Origin: Leucobacter chromiireducens subsp. chromiireducens
Lineage (GTDB): Bacteria > Actinomycetota > Actinomycetes > Actinomycetales > Microbacteriaceae
Reading direction: 5' to 3'
NCBI RefSeq assembly: GCF_016758255.1
Contig: NZ_QYAD01000003.1
Span: forward strand, 248,001 to 312,000
Length of the DNA: 64,000 nt
Positions 52,748-61,495 of the stretch are shown piece by piece. The first letter of the stretch is position 1; each line of letters opens with the position of its first letter. A program made the position numbers and the translations under genes. The notes beneath the pieces were generated by a model, which saw only the letters and a program-made list of their open reading frames with translations, ran no database searches and was not told where the DNA came from.

Positions 52748-53467
52748 TTAGGAACCTCCTGGCTTGCCGACCGCCTTCGCGATCTCCTTACTGATGTCGA
52801 GTACGTGCGCGCGCGCTTCGTCTTCTGCACGCGCACCGTCGCCGGAGGCAATTGCCTCGTAGATGCGACGATGCGCCACGCTCGATGCCTGCCGCCGTGC
52901 CTTGGTCTGATATCGACTTGCACGGCTCGGTGCAATCTGGTTAGCGATCTGCTCATTGATCAACGAGAGCAGCGGGTTGTGCGTATATTGCGCGATGGCC
53001 TGATGGAACGCGCGGTCGAGCTCGGCGTACCGTTCTTTCGTCACATCGAGCTCCATCGCTTTCACGAGCTCCTCGAGCTGCGTGAGGTCTCGGGGCTGCG
53101 CACGCGCCGCGGTGATGCGCGCGATTGGGGGCTCCACGATAGCTCGCAGCTCCATGATGTCCGTGAGTTCGGTGCGTATCGCTGAGAATGCCTCGAATAC
53201 CTCCTCGGAGGCGCTCGCCGCTTCTCCTGGGGCGAGGATGATCGTTCCTCTGCCGGGTTTCCGGTCAATCAACCCCCGGTTCTCAAGCTCGCGCAAGGCC
53301 TCGCGAATCGACACACGTGACACGTTGAGCAACTGCGCGAGTTCGCGCTCCGCGGGAAGCTTCTCGCCAGGCGTGAGATCCCCTTCAAGGATCAGCCGCT
53401 CAAGGTCGACCGAGAGCCGGTCGGGTACCGAGAGCGTTTCGCTCCGGCTCATCGAACCCCAGTCCAT
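52748..53467 (-). CDS. FadR-subfamily GntR transcriptional regulator
   Basis: The regulator has an N-terminal GntR winged helix (LILEGDLTPGEKLPAERELA with LLNVSRVSIREALRELENRGL) and a C-terminal FCD helical domain with metal-binding type residues (ELDRAFHQAIAQYTHN and SVAHRRIYEAIASGD). The first possible start is GTG 53479; ATG 53467 is preferred because GGTGG lies 6 nt before it. A dyad TTGGTCTGACCAA at 58815-58827 fits the FadR-family operator pattern, so it probably represses the RidA-liv-ggt block. It is cotranscribed with ggt. Confidence 0.92.
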   Translation of the reverse strand: MDWGSMSRSETLSVPDRLSVDLERLILEGDLTPGEKLPAERELAQLLNVSRVSIREALRELENRGLIDRKPGRGTIILAPGEAASASEEVFEAFSAIRTELTDIMELRAIVEPPIARITAARAQPRDLTQLEELVKAMELDVTKERYAELDRAFHQAIAQYTHNPLLSLINEQIANQIAPSRASRYQTKARRQASSVAHRRIYEAIASGDGARAEDEARAHVLDISKEIAKAVGKPGGS

Positions 53468-53526
53468 TTCGTCCACCAATCTCGTTCACATGCCGCCCGC
53501 GCACCACCGCGAAAACCGCAGCGGCA

Positions 53527-54249
53527 CTACTCGCCTTCGGCCTCAGCGTTTTTGCCGAAGTAGGCCTCGTGCAACCGCTCGTCCTCAAGCATCACACGTG
53601 CATCCCCACCGCCGGAGAGCGTTGCCGTCTCCATCAGATACCCGCGATGGGCGATAGAGAGCGCCATCCGAGCATTTTGCTCGATGAGGAGCACGCTCGT
53701 GCCCGCGGCGTTGATCTCACTAATGATCTCAAACATTTGCGCCACGATCTTCGGGGCGAGACCCATCGAGGGCTCGTCGAGCATCAGAAGCCGCGGCTGC
53801 CGGATCAGCGCCCGCGAGAGCGCAAGCATCTGCTGCTCCCCACCGGAGAGGGTCGCCGCCACCTGGTGCTTCCGCTCCTCCAAACGGGGGAAGCGCGCGA
53901 ACACGTCCGCGATGCCCGCCGGAAGGTTCGTCCGCGCGCCCCAGTGCGCCACCTGCAGGTTCTCGAGCACGCTCATGCGGCCAAAGATGTGCCGCCCCTC
54001 AGGCACGAGCGAGAGTCCGCGTTTCACGCGCTGCTCCGCCCGGAGCCCCGAGATCGAGTCGCCCGCGAAGCTGATCCCGCCGCGGTGCTTGTTCAGCCCC
54101 GCGACCGCGCGCAGCAGGCTACTCTTCCCCGCACCGTTCGCGCCGACCACGACCACGAGCTCGCCGTCGTCCACGTGCAGGCTCGCATCGAGCACCGCGC
54201 GGACCACGCCGTAGCGCACGTTGAGTTCGTCGACTTCGAGCATCTTCAT
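53527..54249 (-). CDS. livF: Branched-chain-type amino acid ABC transporter ATPase
   Basis: The 240-residue ATPase has Walker A VGANGAGKSSLL (about residues 36-47), signature LSGGEQQMLALSRALI, Walker B LLMLDEPSMGLAP and the LivF-type end ARMALSIAHRGYLMETATL. It is a nucleotide-binding subunit of a HAAT-family importer, at the inner face of the membrane. ATG 54249 overlaps the LivMG gene stop by 4 nt. Family is certain; the transported amino acid or amide is not. Confidence 0.93.
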   Translation of the reverse strand: MKMLEVDELNVRYGVVRAVLDASLHVDDGELVVVVGANGAGKSSLLRAVAGLNKHRGGISFAGDSISGLRAEQRVKRGLSLVPEGRHIFGRMSVLENLQVAHWGARTNLPAGIADVFARFPRLEERKHQVAATLSGGEQQMLALSRALIRQPRLLMLDEPSMGLAPKIVAQMFEIISEINAAGTSVLLIEQNARMALSIAHRGYLMETATLSGGGDARVMLEDERLHEAYFGKNAEAEGE

Positions 54250-56105
54250 GCTGCATCACTCCCCAGGTAGGCCTCGAGCACGGCAGGGTTTGTGCGGATC
54301 TCCGCAGGGGTGCCATCGGCGATGATGACCCCGTGGTCGAGCACCACGATCCGATCCGAGACCCCCATGAGGAGATCCATGTCGTGCTCGATGAGGATCA
54401 CGTCGATGCCGTGCTCCCGGATCCGCGCAATGAGGGTCGCGAGGTCGCGCGTCTCGCTCTCGTTGAGACCGGCCGCCGGCTCATCGAGCAGCAACACACG
54501 CGGCCGGGTCATGAGCGCCCGCGCGATCTCGACGCGGCGCTGCTGATACGCGTCGAGGGAGGACGCCCGCCGATCCCGGAACTCCCAGGCGTCGACGAAG
54601 GCGAGCACCTCCTCCGCCTCGGCAACCGTGACCCGTTCCCCGCGCCGCACGAACGGGAAGGGAGACAGGAACTTCGGCACGAAGCCGGCGAGGCGCGAAT
54701 GCCCGCCCACGAGCAAGTTCTCGAGCACCGTCATGTCCCAGAACAGACGCACCGTCTGGAACGTTCGGGCGATCCCGCGGGTTGCCACGGCGTTCGATTC
54801 GAGGCGCTCCGTGCGCTCTCCGCCGAACTCGATGGCCCCGGACGTGGCGCGCGTCACCCCCGAGATCGCGTTGAGGAGTGTGGACTTTCCGGCACCGTTC
54901 GGTCCCATAAGCCCGAGCACCTCGCCGTGGCGAAGATCGAAGGAGACGGATTCGAGGGCGGTGAGGCCGCCGAACACTTGCTTCACCTCGCGGATGCGCA
55001 GCACCGGCTCGCCCGCCGCCAGAGCAGGCCCCGCAGTCTCGGCGGGGGTGAGCGTCCCGGCGGGCGGCAGCTGGCCGCCCCGCGCTCGAGTGAGCTCGAG
55101 CCGCTTCGACACGATGCCGCCTGGACGGAGGATCATGAGCACCACGACGATGAGGGCGAGAATGCCCGTGCGGAACTCGGGGTGAGCCTGGATGAGCGGG
55201 ATGTCTTTCGCGACCGCCTGGAAGAAGATCCAGAGCACCGCGCCCGTGATCGGACCCCAGAGCGTCCCGGCACCGCCGAGGATCACGAGGCTGAGCACGA
55301 TGAAGTTGTCCTCGAGGGTGAAGCTGTCGGGATTCACGAACTGGTTCATGTGCGCGAAGAAGACCCCAATCACGCCCGCCGTCGCGGCGCCCACCACGTA
55401 GGCGAGGAGCTTGTAGCGGCGGGTGCGGATGCCCATCGAGGAGGCGACGAGCTCGTCCTCCCGGATCGCGACCCACGCGCGGCCCACCGGCGAGGCGATG
55501 AGCGAGGCGAGGGCCACAACCAGCAGCACCACGACCACGAGAATCACGTAGTAGGTGGTTGTCGGAGGCACGGCGCCGCCGCTCAGGCTGAGCGAGGGGA
55601 TATTGCGGATGCCCACCGCGCCGCCCGTGAACTCGGTCCAGTTGATTGAGACGATTCTTACGATCTCACCGAACGCGAGCGTCATGATTGCGAGATAGTC
55701 GCCGCGGGCACGAAGCGTCGGGTAGCCGATAATCGACCCCGCAATTCCGGCAAAGACTATGGCCGCGACCACGCTGATGGGGAGCACCCAAGCCAAGGCA
55801 GCGGGGTTCTCTGCGAGAAGCGGCCCAAACGTGCTCACGGTGAATATCGCTGCGGTGTAAGCCCCAACGATGAAGAAAGCGATGAAACCCAGATCGAGCA
55901 GGCCGGTGAGGCCCACGAGGATGTTCAGGCCAGAGGCGAGCGCCACGTACACGAGCGCGAGCGCTGCGACGCGCACCCACTTGTCGCCCGGGAGGACGAA
56001 CGGGGCGATGAGGCCCAGGATCAAGAAGATTCCCGGCCAGATCCAGCGGCTCAATCCAAGGTCTGGCTTGAGCACAACGATAGGTGTGGTGTGTGTGTTT
56101 GACAT
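54246..56105 (-). CDS. Fused LivM permease - LivG ATPase
   Basis: This 619-residue fusion has a LivM permease (residues about 1-335, with ten hydrophobic segments such as ILVGLTGLLDLGFIAFFIVGA and GAVLWIFFQAV), a short linker, and a LivG-type ATPase (about 370-619) with Walker A LMGPNGAGKSTLLN and Walker B LLLDEPAAGLNE. The usual LSxGQ signature appears as LDAYQQRR (517-524), lacking the Gly. Such fusions are known in actinobacteria. It pairs with LivH and LivF. AAAAGG precedes the ATG, 2 nt after the LivH stop. Confidence 0.92.
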   Translation of the reverse strand: MSNTHTTPIVVLKPDLGLSRWIWPGIFLILGLIAPFVLPGDKWVRVAALALVYVALASGLNILVGLTGLLDLGFIAFFIVGAYTAAIFTVSTFGPLLAENPAALAWVLPISVVAAIVFAGIAGSIIGYPTLRARGDYLAIMTLAFGEIVRIVSINWTEFTGGAVGIRNIPSLSLSGGAVPPTTTYYVILVVVVLLVVALASLIASPVGRAWVAIREDELVASSMGIRTRRYKLLAYVVGAATAGVIGVFFAHMNQFVNPDSFTLEDNFIVLSLVILGGAGTLWGPITGAVLWIFFQAVAKDIPLIQAHPEFRTGILALIVVVLMILRPGGIVSKRLELTRARGGQLPPAGTLTPAETAGPALAAGEPVLRIREVKQVFGGLTALESVSFDLRHGEVLGLMGPNGAGKSTLLNAISGVTRATSGAIEFGGERTERLESNAVATRGIARTFQTVRLFWDMTVLENLLVGGHSRLAGFVPKFLSPFPFVRRGERVTVAEAEEVLAFVDAWEFRDRRASSLDAYQQRRVEIARALMTRPRVLLLDEPAAGLNESETRDLATLIARIREHGIDVILIEHDMDLLMGVSDRIVVLDHGVIIADGTPAEIRTNPAVLEAYLGSDAA

Positions 56106-56107
56106 GG

Positions 56108-57013
56108 TTAGACCTTTTGCACCTCACGACGGCCGAGCAGGCCCTGCGGGCGGAGCCACAGGATGATCACGAGGATCCCAAACGCGATGACATCTCGGTA
56201 CGCGGATCCCTGGGGAACGTATGCGGCGGCAAGCTCTTCGCTGACGCCGAGGACGAGGCCTCCGACAAAGGCACCTGGAATGCTCCCGATCCCACCCAGC
56301 ACGGCCGCAACCAGTGCTTTCAGGCCAGGCAAGAACCCCATTGTTGCCGCGGCGAAGCCGTAGCGCTGCGAATACAGCAGACCCGCAATCGCGGCCATCG
56401 CGGAGCCCAGCACGAAGGTCGTGGAGATGACTCGGTCGACACCAATGCCCATCAGCCGAGCTGCGTCCTTGTCCTCGGCGGTGGCTCGAATCGCGCGTCC
56501 GATTGGCGTGAAGCGAATGACAGCCCAGAACGCCAGCGTAACGAGCACGGCAACCGCGAGCACAACGGCATCGATTGGTTGGACCCTCGCGCCCAAGATC
56601 GTAAGGGGCGGGCCCAAATCCGGTCGTTGGACCGGCACCTGAGCGGCTCCGAAAAGGAAGGTCGCAATCGCTCTGAGCAGCATTGATACCGCAATTGCCG
56701 TGATGAGCATCGACAAGATCGGCGCGCTTCTCAGCGGTCGATACGCGATCCGCTCGATCAGCCACCCGATGAGCGACCCCACAATCACGCCGATCAGGAT
56801 CGCTAGCCACGCGGGCAGCGCTGCGCTCTCGACTGACTGTCCAGCAATCATGCTGTTCGTCTGACCCGCAACGAGAGCTCCAAAGGCCCCGAACATGAAG
56901 ATCTCGCCGAAGGCGAAGTTCACCATGCCGAGCACACCGTATACAACGCTAAAGGCGACGGCAAGCAGGCCGTAGATGCCGCCGACGGCAAGTCCATTGA
57001 TGATTTCCTGCAT
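56108..57013 (-). CDS. livH: Branched-chain-type amino acid ABC transporter permease
   Basis: The 301-residue inner-membrane subunit has eight to nine helices and LivH features: IINGLAVGGIYGLLAVAFSV near the N-terminus and FLPGLKALVAAVLGGIGSIPGA in the middle (parts: ALVAAVLGGIGSIPGAFVGG). ATG 57013 is chosen with GGAG 7 nt upstream; a GTG just before lacks spacing. A strong hairpin separates it from livK. It works with LivMG and LivF. Confidence 0.93.
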   Translation of the reverse strand: MQEIINGLAVGGIYGLLAVAFSVVYGVLGMVNFAFGEIFMFGAFGALVAGQTNSMIAGQSVESAALPAWLAILIGVIVGSLIGWLIERIAYRPLRSAPILSMLITAIAVSMLLRAIATFLFGAAQVPVQRPDLGPPLTILGARVQPIDAVVLAVAVLVTLAFWAVIRFTPIGRAIRATAEDKDAARLMGIGVDRVISTTFVLGSAMAAIAGLLYSQRYGFAAATMGFLPGLKALVAAVLGGIGSIPGAFVGGLVLGVSEELAAAYVPQGSAYRDVIAFGILVIILWLRPQGLLGRREVQKV

Positions 57014-57049
57014 CACATGTCTCCGTATTCTGTGGTGAGGAGGAGCAGC

Positions 57050-57081
57050 GTCTGTGGGGCGCCGCCAGGCGCCCCACAGAC
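57050..57081 (-). promoter_or_regulatory. 14-bp intercistronic hairpin between livK and livH
   Basis: GTCTGTGGGGCGCC and GGCGCCCCACAGAC pair perfectly around a 4-nt loop, 2 nt after the livK stop. This placement is typical of mRNA-stabilising or partial-termination hairpins that raise binding-protein levels above membrane subunits. Confidence 0.65.
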
Positions 57082-57083
57082 AA

Positions 57084-58238
57084 CTACTCCGTAATCACAA
57101 CGAACTTTCCGTCCTCAACGCGCTGGAAGGTCAGCTCCCCGACACGGTTGCCTTCGTCATCGAAGCTGATCGTGCCTGACGCCCCCGCGTAGCCGTCGGT
57201 CTTGCGAATCGCGTCTGCGACCGCTGCTCGATCCGTGCTTCCCGCTTCAGTGATGCCCTCGGCCGCGATGTATGTCGCGTCGTATGCAAGGGCCGCCCAT
57301 GAGCTCGGATCCTTGTTGTACTGAGCCTGGAACGCTTCGACGAACTTCGCCGACTCTGGCCGCGGGTCGCTCGCCGAGAATGCGGCGTAAACCTCGACGC
57401 CCTCGGCGTTCGCCCCTGCGAGGTCAAGGAAGAGCGGACTCGCCGCCCCGTCTGAGGCGAAAATGGGAAGGTCAGAGCCAGCGTCACGAACCTGGTTGAC
57501 GATCTTGCCGGCCTCCGTATAGAAACCGCCAATGAACACCGCATCCGGCTGGTCCTTCAGGGCCGCATCAACCGTGCTCCCGAAGTTCACTGTACCCAGC
57601 TGGTAGGCCTGAGAACTGGTGACAGTTCCGCCGGCGGCTTCAAACGCTTCGGTGAAGGAGTCAGCCACTCCCTTGCCATAGTCATCCTGCTGGTACAGGA
57701 TCGCGATCTTCTTCACTCCCCGGTGTTCGGAGATGAAGCTTGCGGCCTCAGCACCCTGGTAGGCGTCGGTGAACACGGTGCGGAAGAAAATGTCGCTCGC
57801 GCCGCTCAGTTCGGGTGACGTAACCGCCGCCGCCACGATCGGCAGCCCGCACTGCGTGTAGATCGGGAGCCCGGAGAGTGCGACGCTCGAGAAACTGAAC
57901 CCCAGTACCGCCGGGATCTCAGAGTTGTCGCACATCTCCTGGGCGATCACCGGCCCATTTGCCGGCTTCCCTTCGTCATCAACGACCTCGGTCGTGAGGT
58001 CACGGCCCAGGACGCCCCCGTCGGCGTTGATCTCAGAGATGGCCAGGTCAATGCCCTCACGCATCTCGAGCCCGTAGCTCGCGAAGTCTCCAGACAGCGT
58101 TGCGGTGTACCCGATCGGGATCGCCCCGTCGGCGCCCCCTTCTCCCCCTGCGCCGGAATCTCCCGACGAGCAGGCGCTCAGCGCGATCAGCGCTGCGCCC
58201 GCGGTCAGCGCCAGTGCGGCGCGTCTCCTGTAGCTCAT
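57084..58238 (-). CDS. livK: ABC transporter substrate-binding lipoprotein, LivK type
   Basis: This 384-residue protein has a lipoprotein signal, SYRRRAALALTAGAALIALSAC, with lipobox Cys near residue 23 and a Gly/Asp linker, then a periplasmic-binding fold I domain (IPIGYTATLSGDFASYGLEM). It should be anchored on the outside of the membrane and hand a leucine-like amino acid, amide or related ligand to LivHMGF. ATG 58238 is favoured over GTG 58247 by an upstream GAGG. RidA is encoded 26 nt upstream. Confidence 0.9.
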   Translation of the reverse strand: MSYRRRAALALTAGAALIALSACSSGDSGAGGEGGADGAIPIGYTATLSGDFASYGLEMREGIDLAISEINADGGVLGRDLTTEVVDDEGKPANGPVIAQEMCDNSEIPAVLGFSFSSVALSGLPIYTQCGLPIVAAAVTSPELSGASDIFFRTVFTDAYQGAEAASFISEHRGVKKIAILYQQDDYGKGVADSFTEAFEAAGGTVTSSQAYQLGTVNFGSTVDAALKDQPDAVFIGGFYTEAGKIVNQVRDAGSDLPIFASDGAASPLFLDLAGANAEGVEVYAAFSASDPRPESAKFVEAFQAQYNKDPSSWAALAYDATYIAAEGITEAGSTDRAAVADAIRKTDGYAGASGTISFDDEGNRVGELTFQRVEDGKFVVITE

Positions 58239-58264
58239 GATCCTCACGTCCTCTGGTCGAACGA

Positions 58265-58765
58265 TCAGTCGATCGTCTCGATCGTCATCCAGTTCTCGAA
58301 GCAGTGGTTCGCAGCGAGAGACGTCACACCGATCGTGGCACGACCGCCGAGGCCAAACTCCTCGCCGAACACGTCGCGGAAGAGGTCCGTCGCTCCCGAG
58401 GAAACGAGGTTGACGTCAACGAAATCGGGGGCCGCCACCACGAAGTTCAGCGAGTTGACCAGGCACTTGACCTTGTCAAGCGAACCGAGTGCCAGGCGCA
58501 TCGTGCCGAGGCAGTTGAGCGCGGTGCGGCGGGCAGCCTGGTACCCCTCCTCGATCGTCACGTCTGCGCCGAGCTTGCCAGCGTGAATTGGCTGGCCGTT
58601 CTTTCCCAGCGCGTCCTCGACGTGGCCGGACAGGAACAGCAGATTCCCTGTCTTGTGGAACGCCTTCATCGAGCCGTAGTAGGTCCCGTGGTAGCCGCCC
58701 TGGCTGTAGTCGGGAATATCGAGACCGAGCTCAGCGACACGGGCTTCAAACGAAACAGACACCAT
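58265..58765 (-). CDS. RidA-family (YjgF/YER057c) protein
   Basis: The 166-residue protein is a long RidA relative with FLSGHVEDALGKNGQPI and AARRTALNCLGTMRLALGSLDKVKCLVNSLNFV (parts: ARRTALNCLGTMRLALGS). RidA proteins hydrolyse reactive enamines/imines made from amino acids by PLP enzymes. The residue pattern (no clear Arg like Arg105 of E. coli RidA) places it among Rid subgroups of unknown activity. ATG 58765 has AAGGAG upstream. It heads the liv operon, suggesting it protects or acts on the imported nitrogen compound. Confidence 0.85.
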   Translation of the reverse strand: MVSVSFEARVAELGLDIPDYSQGGYHGTYYGSMKAFHKTGNLLFLSGHVEDALGKNGQPIHAGKLGADVTIEEGYQAARRTALNCLGTMRLALGSLDKVKCLVNSLNFVVAAPDFVDVNLVSSGATDLFRDVFGEEFGLGGRATIGVTSLAANHCFENWMTIETID

Positions 58766-58814
58766 TATCTCCTTCATAAATCTCTTCAACTGTGGAGCCG
58801 GTCGTGGCGAGAAC

Positions 58815-58827
58815 TTGGTCTGACCAA
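58815..58827. promoter_or_regulatory. FadR-type operator upstream of the RidA-liv operon
   Basis: TTGGTCTGACCAA is a perfect dyad matching the FadR-subfamily TGGT-NNN-ACCA pattern, 50 nt upstream of the RidA start. The FadR-type regulator in the same locus is the natural candidate to bind it. Confidence 0.65.
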
Positions 58828-59018
58828 ATGACCGACTGACGATGATGCTATCAGCGAAAGTTCGCCAGAGAGAAGCGTGGGATTGACACAAAGATCACGC
58901 AGTGAACTTGGAGCACAGCTACAAGCGGGCGCCACAAAACCCCTGATGGGGGCACACGTCCAGCGTTATGAACCATGTGCCATTGCAACGCTGCGAAAGT
59001 TTCGATGTTCCGAGGAGC

Positions 59019-59066
59019 AGAAACGGGTGTGGCCCGGACGAATTCGTCCGGGCCACACCCGTTTCT
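59019..59066. terminator. Perfect 48-nt palindrome, pyrE terminator
   Basis: Bases 59019-59042 and 59043-59066 are exact reverse complements (core GGGTGTGGCCCGGACGAA) with GAATTC at the centre. It begins 28 nt after the pyrE stop. It may also be a dispersed palindromic element. The 58766-59018 gap otherwise has only the FadR-type dyad. Confidence 0.7.
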
Positions 59067-59094
59067 CTCGCTCCGCGCAGACGGAGCGATCACG

Positions 59095-59649
59095 TTACTG
59101 AGGCAGGAGCCCCAGGTCTTCGAGGCCGATCGCGTAGCGGTACTCGTAGCCCGCAGCCTCGATGCGCTCCTTGGCGGGCGCCTGGCGGTCGACCACCACG
59201 GCGACTGCAGCGATCTCCGCGCCGACCTTTTCGAGCGCCTCGATGGCCTGCAGCGGGGAGCCGCCCGTCGTGGACGTGTCCTCGACCACGATGACGCGCT
59301 TGCCCTGCAGGTCCGGGCCCTCAACCTGGCGGCCACGGCCGTGATCCTTCGGCGCCTTACGCACCACGAAGGAGTCGTACACCTCGCCGCGCGCGACACC
59401 CTGGTGCATGATCGCGGAGGCGATCGGATCGGCGCCCATCGTGAGACCACCAACCGCAACCACACCGTCAACATCGGCGATCAGATCCAGCATGACCTGG
59501 CCGATCAGCGGTGCCGCACGGTGATCCAGGCTCAGCTTCCGCAGATCGATGTAGTAGGTAGCCTTCTTGCCACTGGTCAGCGTGAAGTCGCCGTGAAACA
59601 CGGCCTCGCTGGTGATGAGGTCGATGAGCTGTTCGCGCGCGGTCGTCAT
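59095..59649 (-). CDS. pyrE: Orotate phosphoribosyltransferase
   Basis: PyrE joins orotate and PRPP to orotidine monophosphate in pyrimidine synthesis. The 184-residue enzyme has FTLTSGKKATYYIDLRKL near the start, VVAVGGLTMGADPIA, KDHGRGRQVEG and the PRPP-binding motif VIVVEDTSTTGGSPLQA (about residues 119-135). ATG 59649 lies 7 nt after a TAGAAT box, hinting at leaderless transcription. The upstream ATPase pseudogene ends 62 nt away. Confidence 0.96.
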   Translation of the reverse strand: MTTAREQLIDLITSEAVFHGDFTLTSGKKATYYIDLRKLSLDHRAAPLIGQVMLDLIADVDGVVAVGGLTMGADPIASAIMHQGVARGEVYDSFVVRKAPKDHGRGRQVEGPDLQGKRVIVVEDTSTTGGSPLQAIEALEKVGAEIAAVAVVVDRQAPAKERIEAAGYEYRYAIGLEDLGLLPQ

Positions 59650-59656
59650 ACCGCCA

Positions 59657-59662
59657 ATTCTA
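59657..59662 (-). promoter_or_regulatory. -10-like TAGAAT, 7 nt before pyrE
   Basis: TAGAAT, TGGCGGT, ATG on the minus strand. A good -10 match with no ribosome-binding site, fitting a leaderless mRNA. Confidence 0.45.
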
Positions 59663-59711
59663 GTGGGCGGTTGCCGGGACGGCTCCCCCTGAGCACGCCC
59701 CGGCCCCACCG

Positions 59712-60511
59712 CTACGCCACGCTCTCGAGGAAGCTGCGCGTACGCTGCCGTTCCGGATTTCCGATGACCTGCTCAGGCGGGCCAGCCTCAACGACGACGC
59801 CACCATCCATGAAGACGACCTGATCAGCCACTCCCCTGGCAAAGCCGATCTCGTGCGTCACCACGATCATTGTCATGCCGTCACGAGCAAGCTCTCGCAT
59901 CACGTCAAGCACGTCGCCAACCAGCTCGGGATCGAGTGCCGAGGTCGGCTCGTCGAACAACATGAGCTTCGGTTCCATGGCGAGCGCCCGCGCGATCGCC
60001 ACGCGCTGCTGCTGTCCACCTGAGAGCTGCGCTGGAAAGTGTCCGGCAAAGTCCGCGAGCCCAACGCGATCGAGCAGCTCCATCCCCCGTGCCTTCGAGG
60101 GGCCCTTGCCGCGGCGCATAACGCCGACCGGAGCCTCAGTAATGTTCTCGAGCGCGGTCATGTGCGGGAAGAGGTTGAAGCGCTGGACACCATGCCGATT
60201 CCTCGGCGCTGCTGCGCGATCTGCCGCGGCGTCATCTCGTGGGTCTTCCGCCCAGCCTGTCGGTAGCCGATGAGCTCACCGTCAACAATGATTCTGCCGC
60301 CGTCAATCGTTTCCAAATGATTGACGCATCGCAAGAGTGTCGATTTTCCTGAACCCGACGGCCCCAGCAACACGGTGACGGTTCCGGCGGGCACCGCGAG
60401 CGATACATCGCGAAGCACCTGATGGGCGCCGAAACTCTTGCGCACCCGCCGGATCTGCACCAAATCATCTGCGGTGGGCGTCGTGACTGCGTTCGTCATC
60501 TGCATGCTCAT
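59712..60511 (-). pseudogene. Polar amino acid ABC transporter ATPase, broken by a 1-nt frameshift
   Basis: Two adjacent frames give one ATPase. The upstream part (60511 to about 60188) has Walker A GPSGSGKSTLLRCVN and runs to GIGMV; the downstream part (from about 60161) has LSGGQQQRVAIARALAMEP and Walker B LMLFDEPTSALD. Adding one base at about 60187 (GTGTCCAGC to GTGTTCCAGC) restores GMVFQRFNLFPHMTAL, the normal Q-loop region, so one base appears lost. If real, the transporter has no working ATPase unless another one substitutes. A sequencing or assembly error is quite possible. The start overlaps the permease gene by 4 nt. Confidence 0.8.
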
Positions 60512-61491
60512 GCTCCGATCACCTCAGTTGCTCGTGTGGCGGGCGCCGGCTCGGGGCCCGGCTTGCGGCGATCCAGCGCAGCTCTCAGCCGCTGGAACGG
60601 AGTGGGCGGCAGCGATCGCGAACTCCCACGCCCGAAACGACGCTCCAGGTAGTACTGCGGGATCGAGAGCACGGTCGTCATGAAGAGGTACCACGCGCTC
60701 ACCACGATGAGCAGCTCGACCTGCTTCAGGTTTGCGGCAGAGATCATCGAGGCCTGCGTATACAGCTCGAGCACCGCGATCACCGAGAGCAACGACGTGC
60801 TCTTGAGCATCGAGATCAGCTCGTTGCCCATCGGCGGAATGATCACCCGCATCGCCTGCGGCAAGAGCACCCGGCGGAAAGTGTAGAGCGGCGACATACC
60901 GAGGGAGTACGCGGCCTCACGCTGCCCCTCATCGACCGACATCATGCCGGCGCGGACGATCTCGGACGAGTACGCCGCTTGATTCAGCGTCAGTGCCAGG
61001 AGACCAGCGACGAGCGGCGTCACGAGCGTGTTCGTGTCGATCTGCCAGAAGACGATGTCGGTGAGCGGGATCCCCAAGCGAATCTGGTCGAACAACAGAC
61101 CAAGGTATCCCCACAGGACAATCTGCACGAGCACCGGAGTGCCCCGGAACGCCCAGACATAGAACCATGCGACACCCGACAGCACGGGATTGCTCGACAG
61201 CCGCATGGCGGCGATGATGACGGAAAGCAGGGTCGAGACCACCATCGAGATCACCGTGATGAAGATCGTGAGGCCGACACCGTCAAGAATCCGGGGGTCG
61301 AACAGGAACTGCCCGACCGCCGCGAAATCAAGGTTCGGGTTCGTTGCGACGACAACCACAAACGAGGCGACAAGCGCGACCACCACCAGGGCACTGATCC
61401 AACGCCACGGCCTCCGGAGCGGGATCGCGACGACGTCGTCATCATTGCCGAGCTGCGAGTCGGTGCGCTCGGCGAGCACTGTGTCAGACAC
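60508..61491 (-). CDS. Polar amino acid ABC transporter permease
   Basis: The 327-residue protein has an N-terminal extension and helix, then the HisMQ-type permease core (IFITVISMVVSTLLSVIIAAM and the EAA loop EGQREAAYSLGMSPLYTFRRVLLPQA; parts: REAAYSLGMSPLYTFRRV). It is a single permease, presumably a homodimer. Genes run binding protein, permease, ATPase, with the ATPase frameshifted. The stop of this gene overlaps the start of the ATPase. Confidence 0.92.
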   Translation of the reverse strand: MSDTVLAERTDSQLGNDDDVVAIPLRRPWRWISALVVVALVASFVVVVATNPNLDFAAVGQFLFDPRILDGVGLTIFITVISMVVSTLLSVIIAAMRLSSNPVLSGVAWFYVWAFRGTPVLVQIVLWGYLGLLFDQIRLGIPLTDIVFWQIDTNTLVTPLVAGLLALTLNQAAYSSEIVRAGMMSVDEGQREAAYSLGMSPLYTFRRVLLPQAMRVIIPPMGNELISMLKSTSLLSVIAVLELYTQASMISAANLKQVELLIVVSAWYLFMTTVLSIPQYYLERRFGRGSSRSLPPTPFQRLRAALDRRKPGPEPAPATRATEVIGA

Positions 61492-61495
61492 CGGG

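Noticed and set aside
58975..59823. Plus-strand frame across pyrE
   Set aside because: Reverse complement of pyrE, whose PRPP motif is unmistakable.
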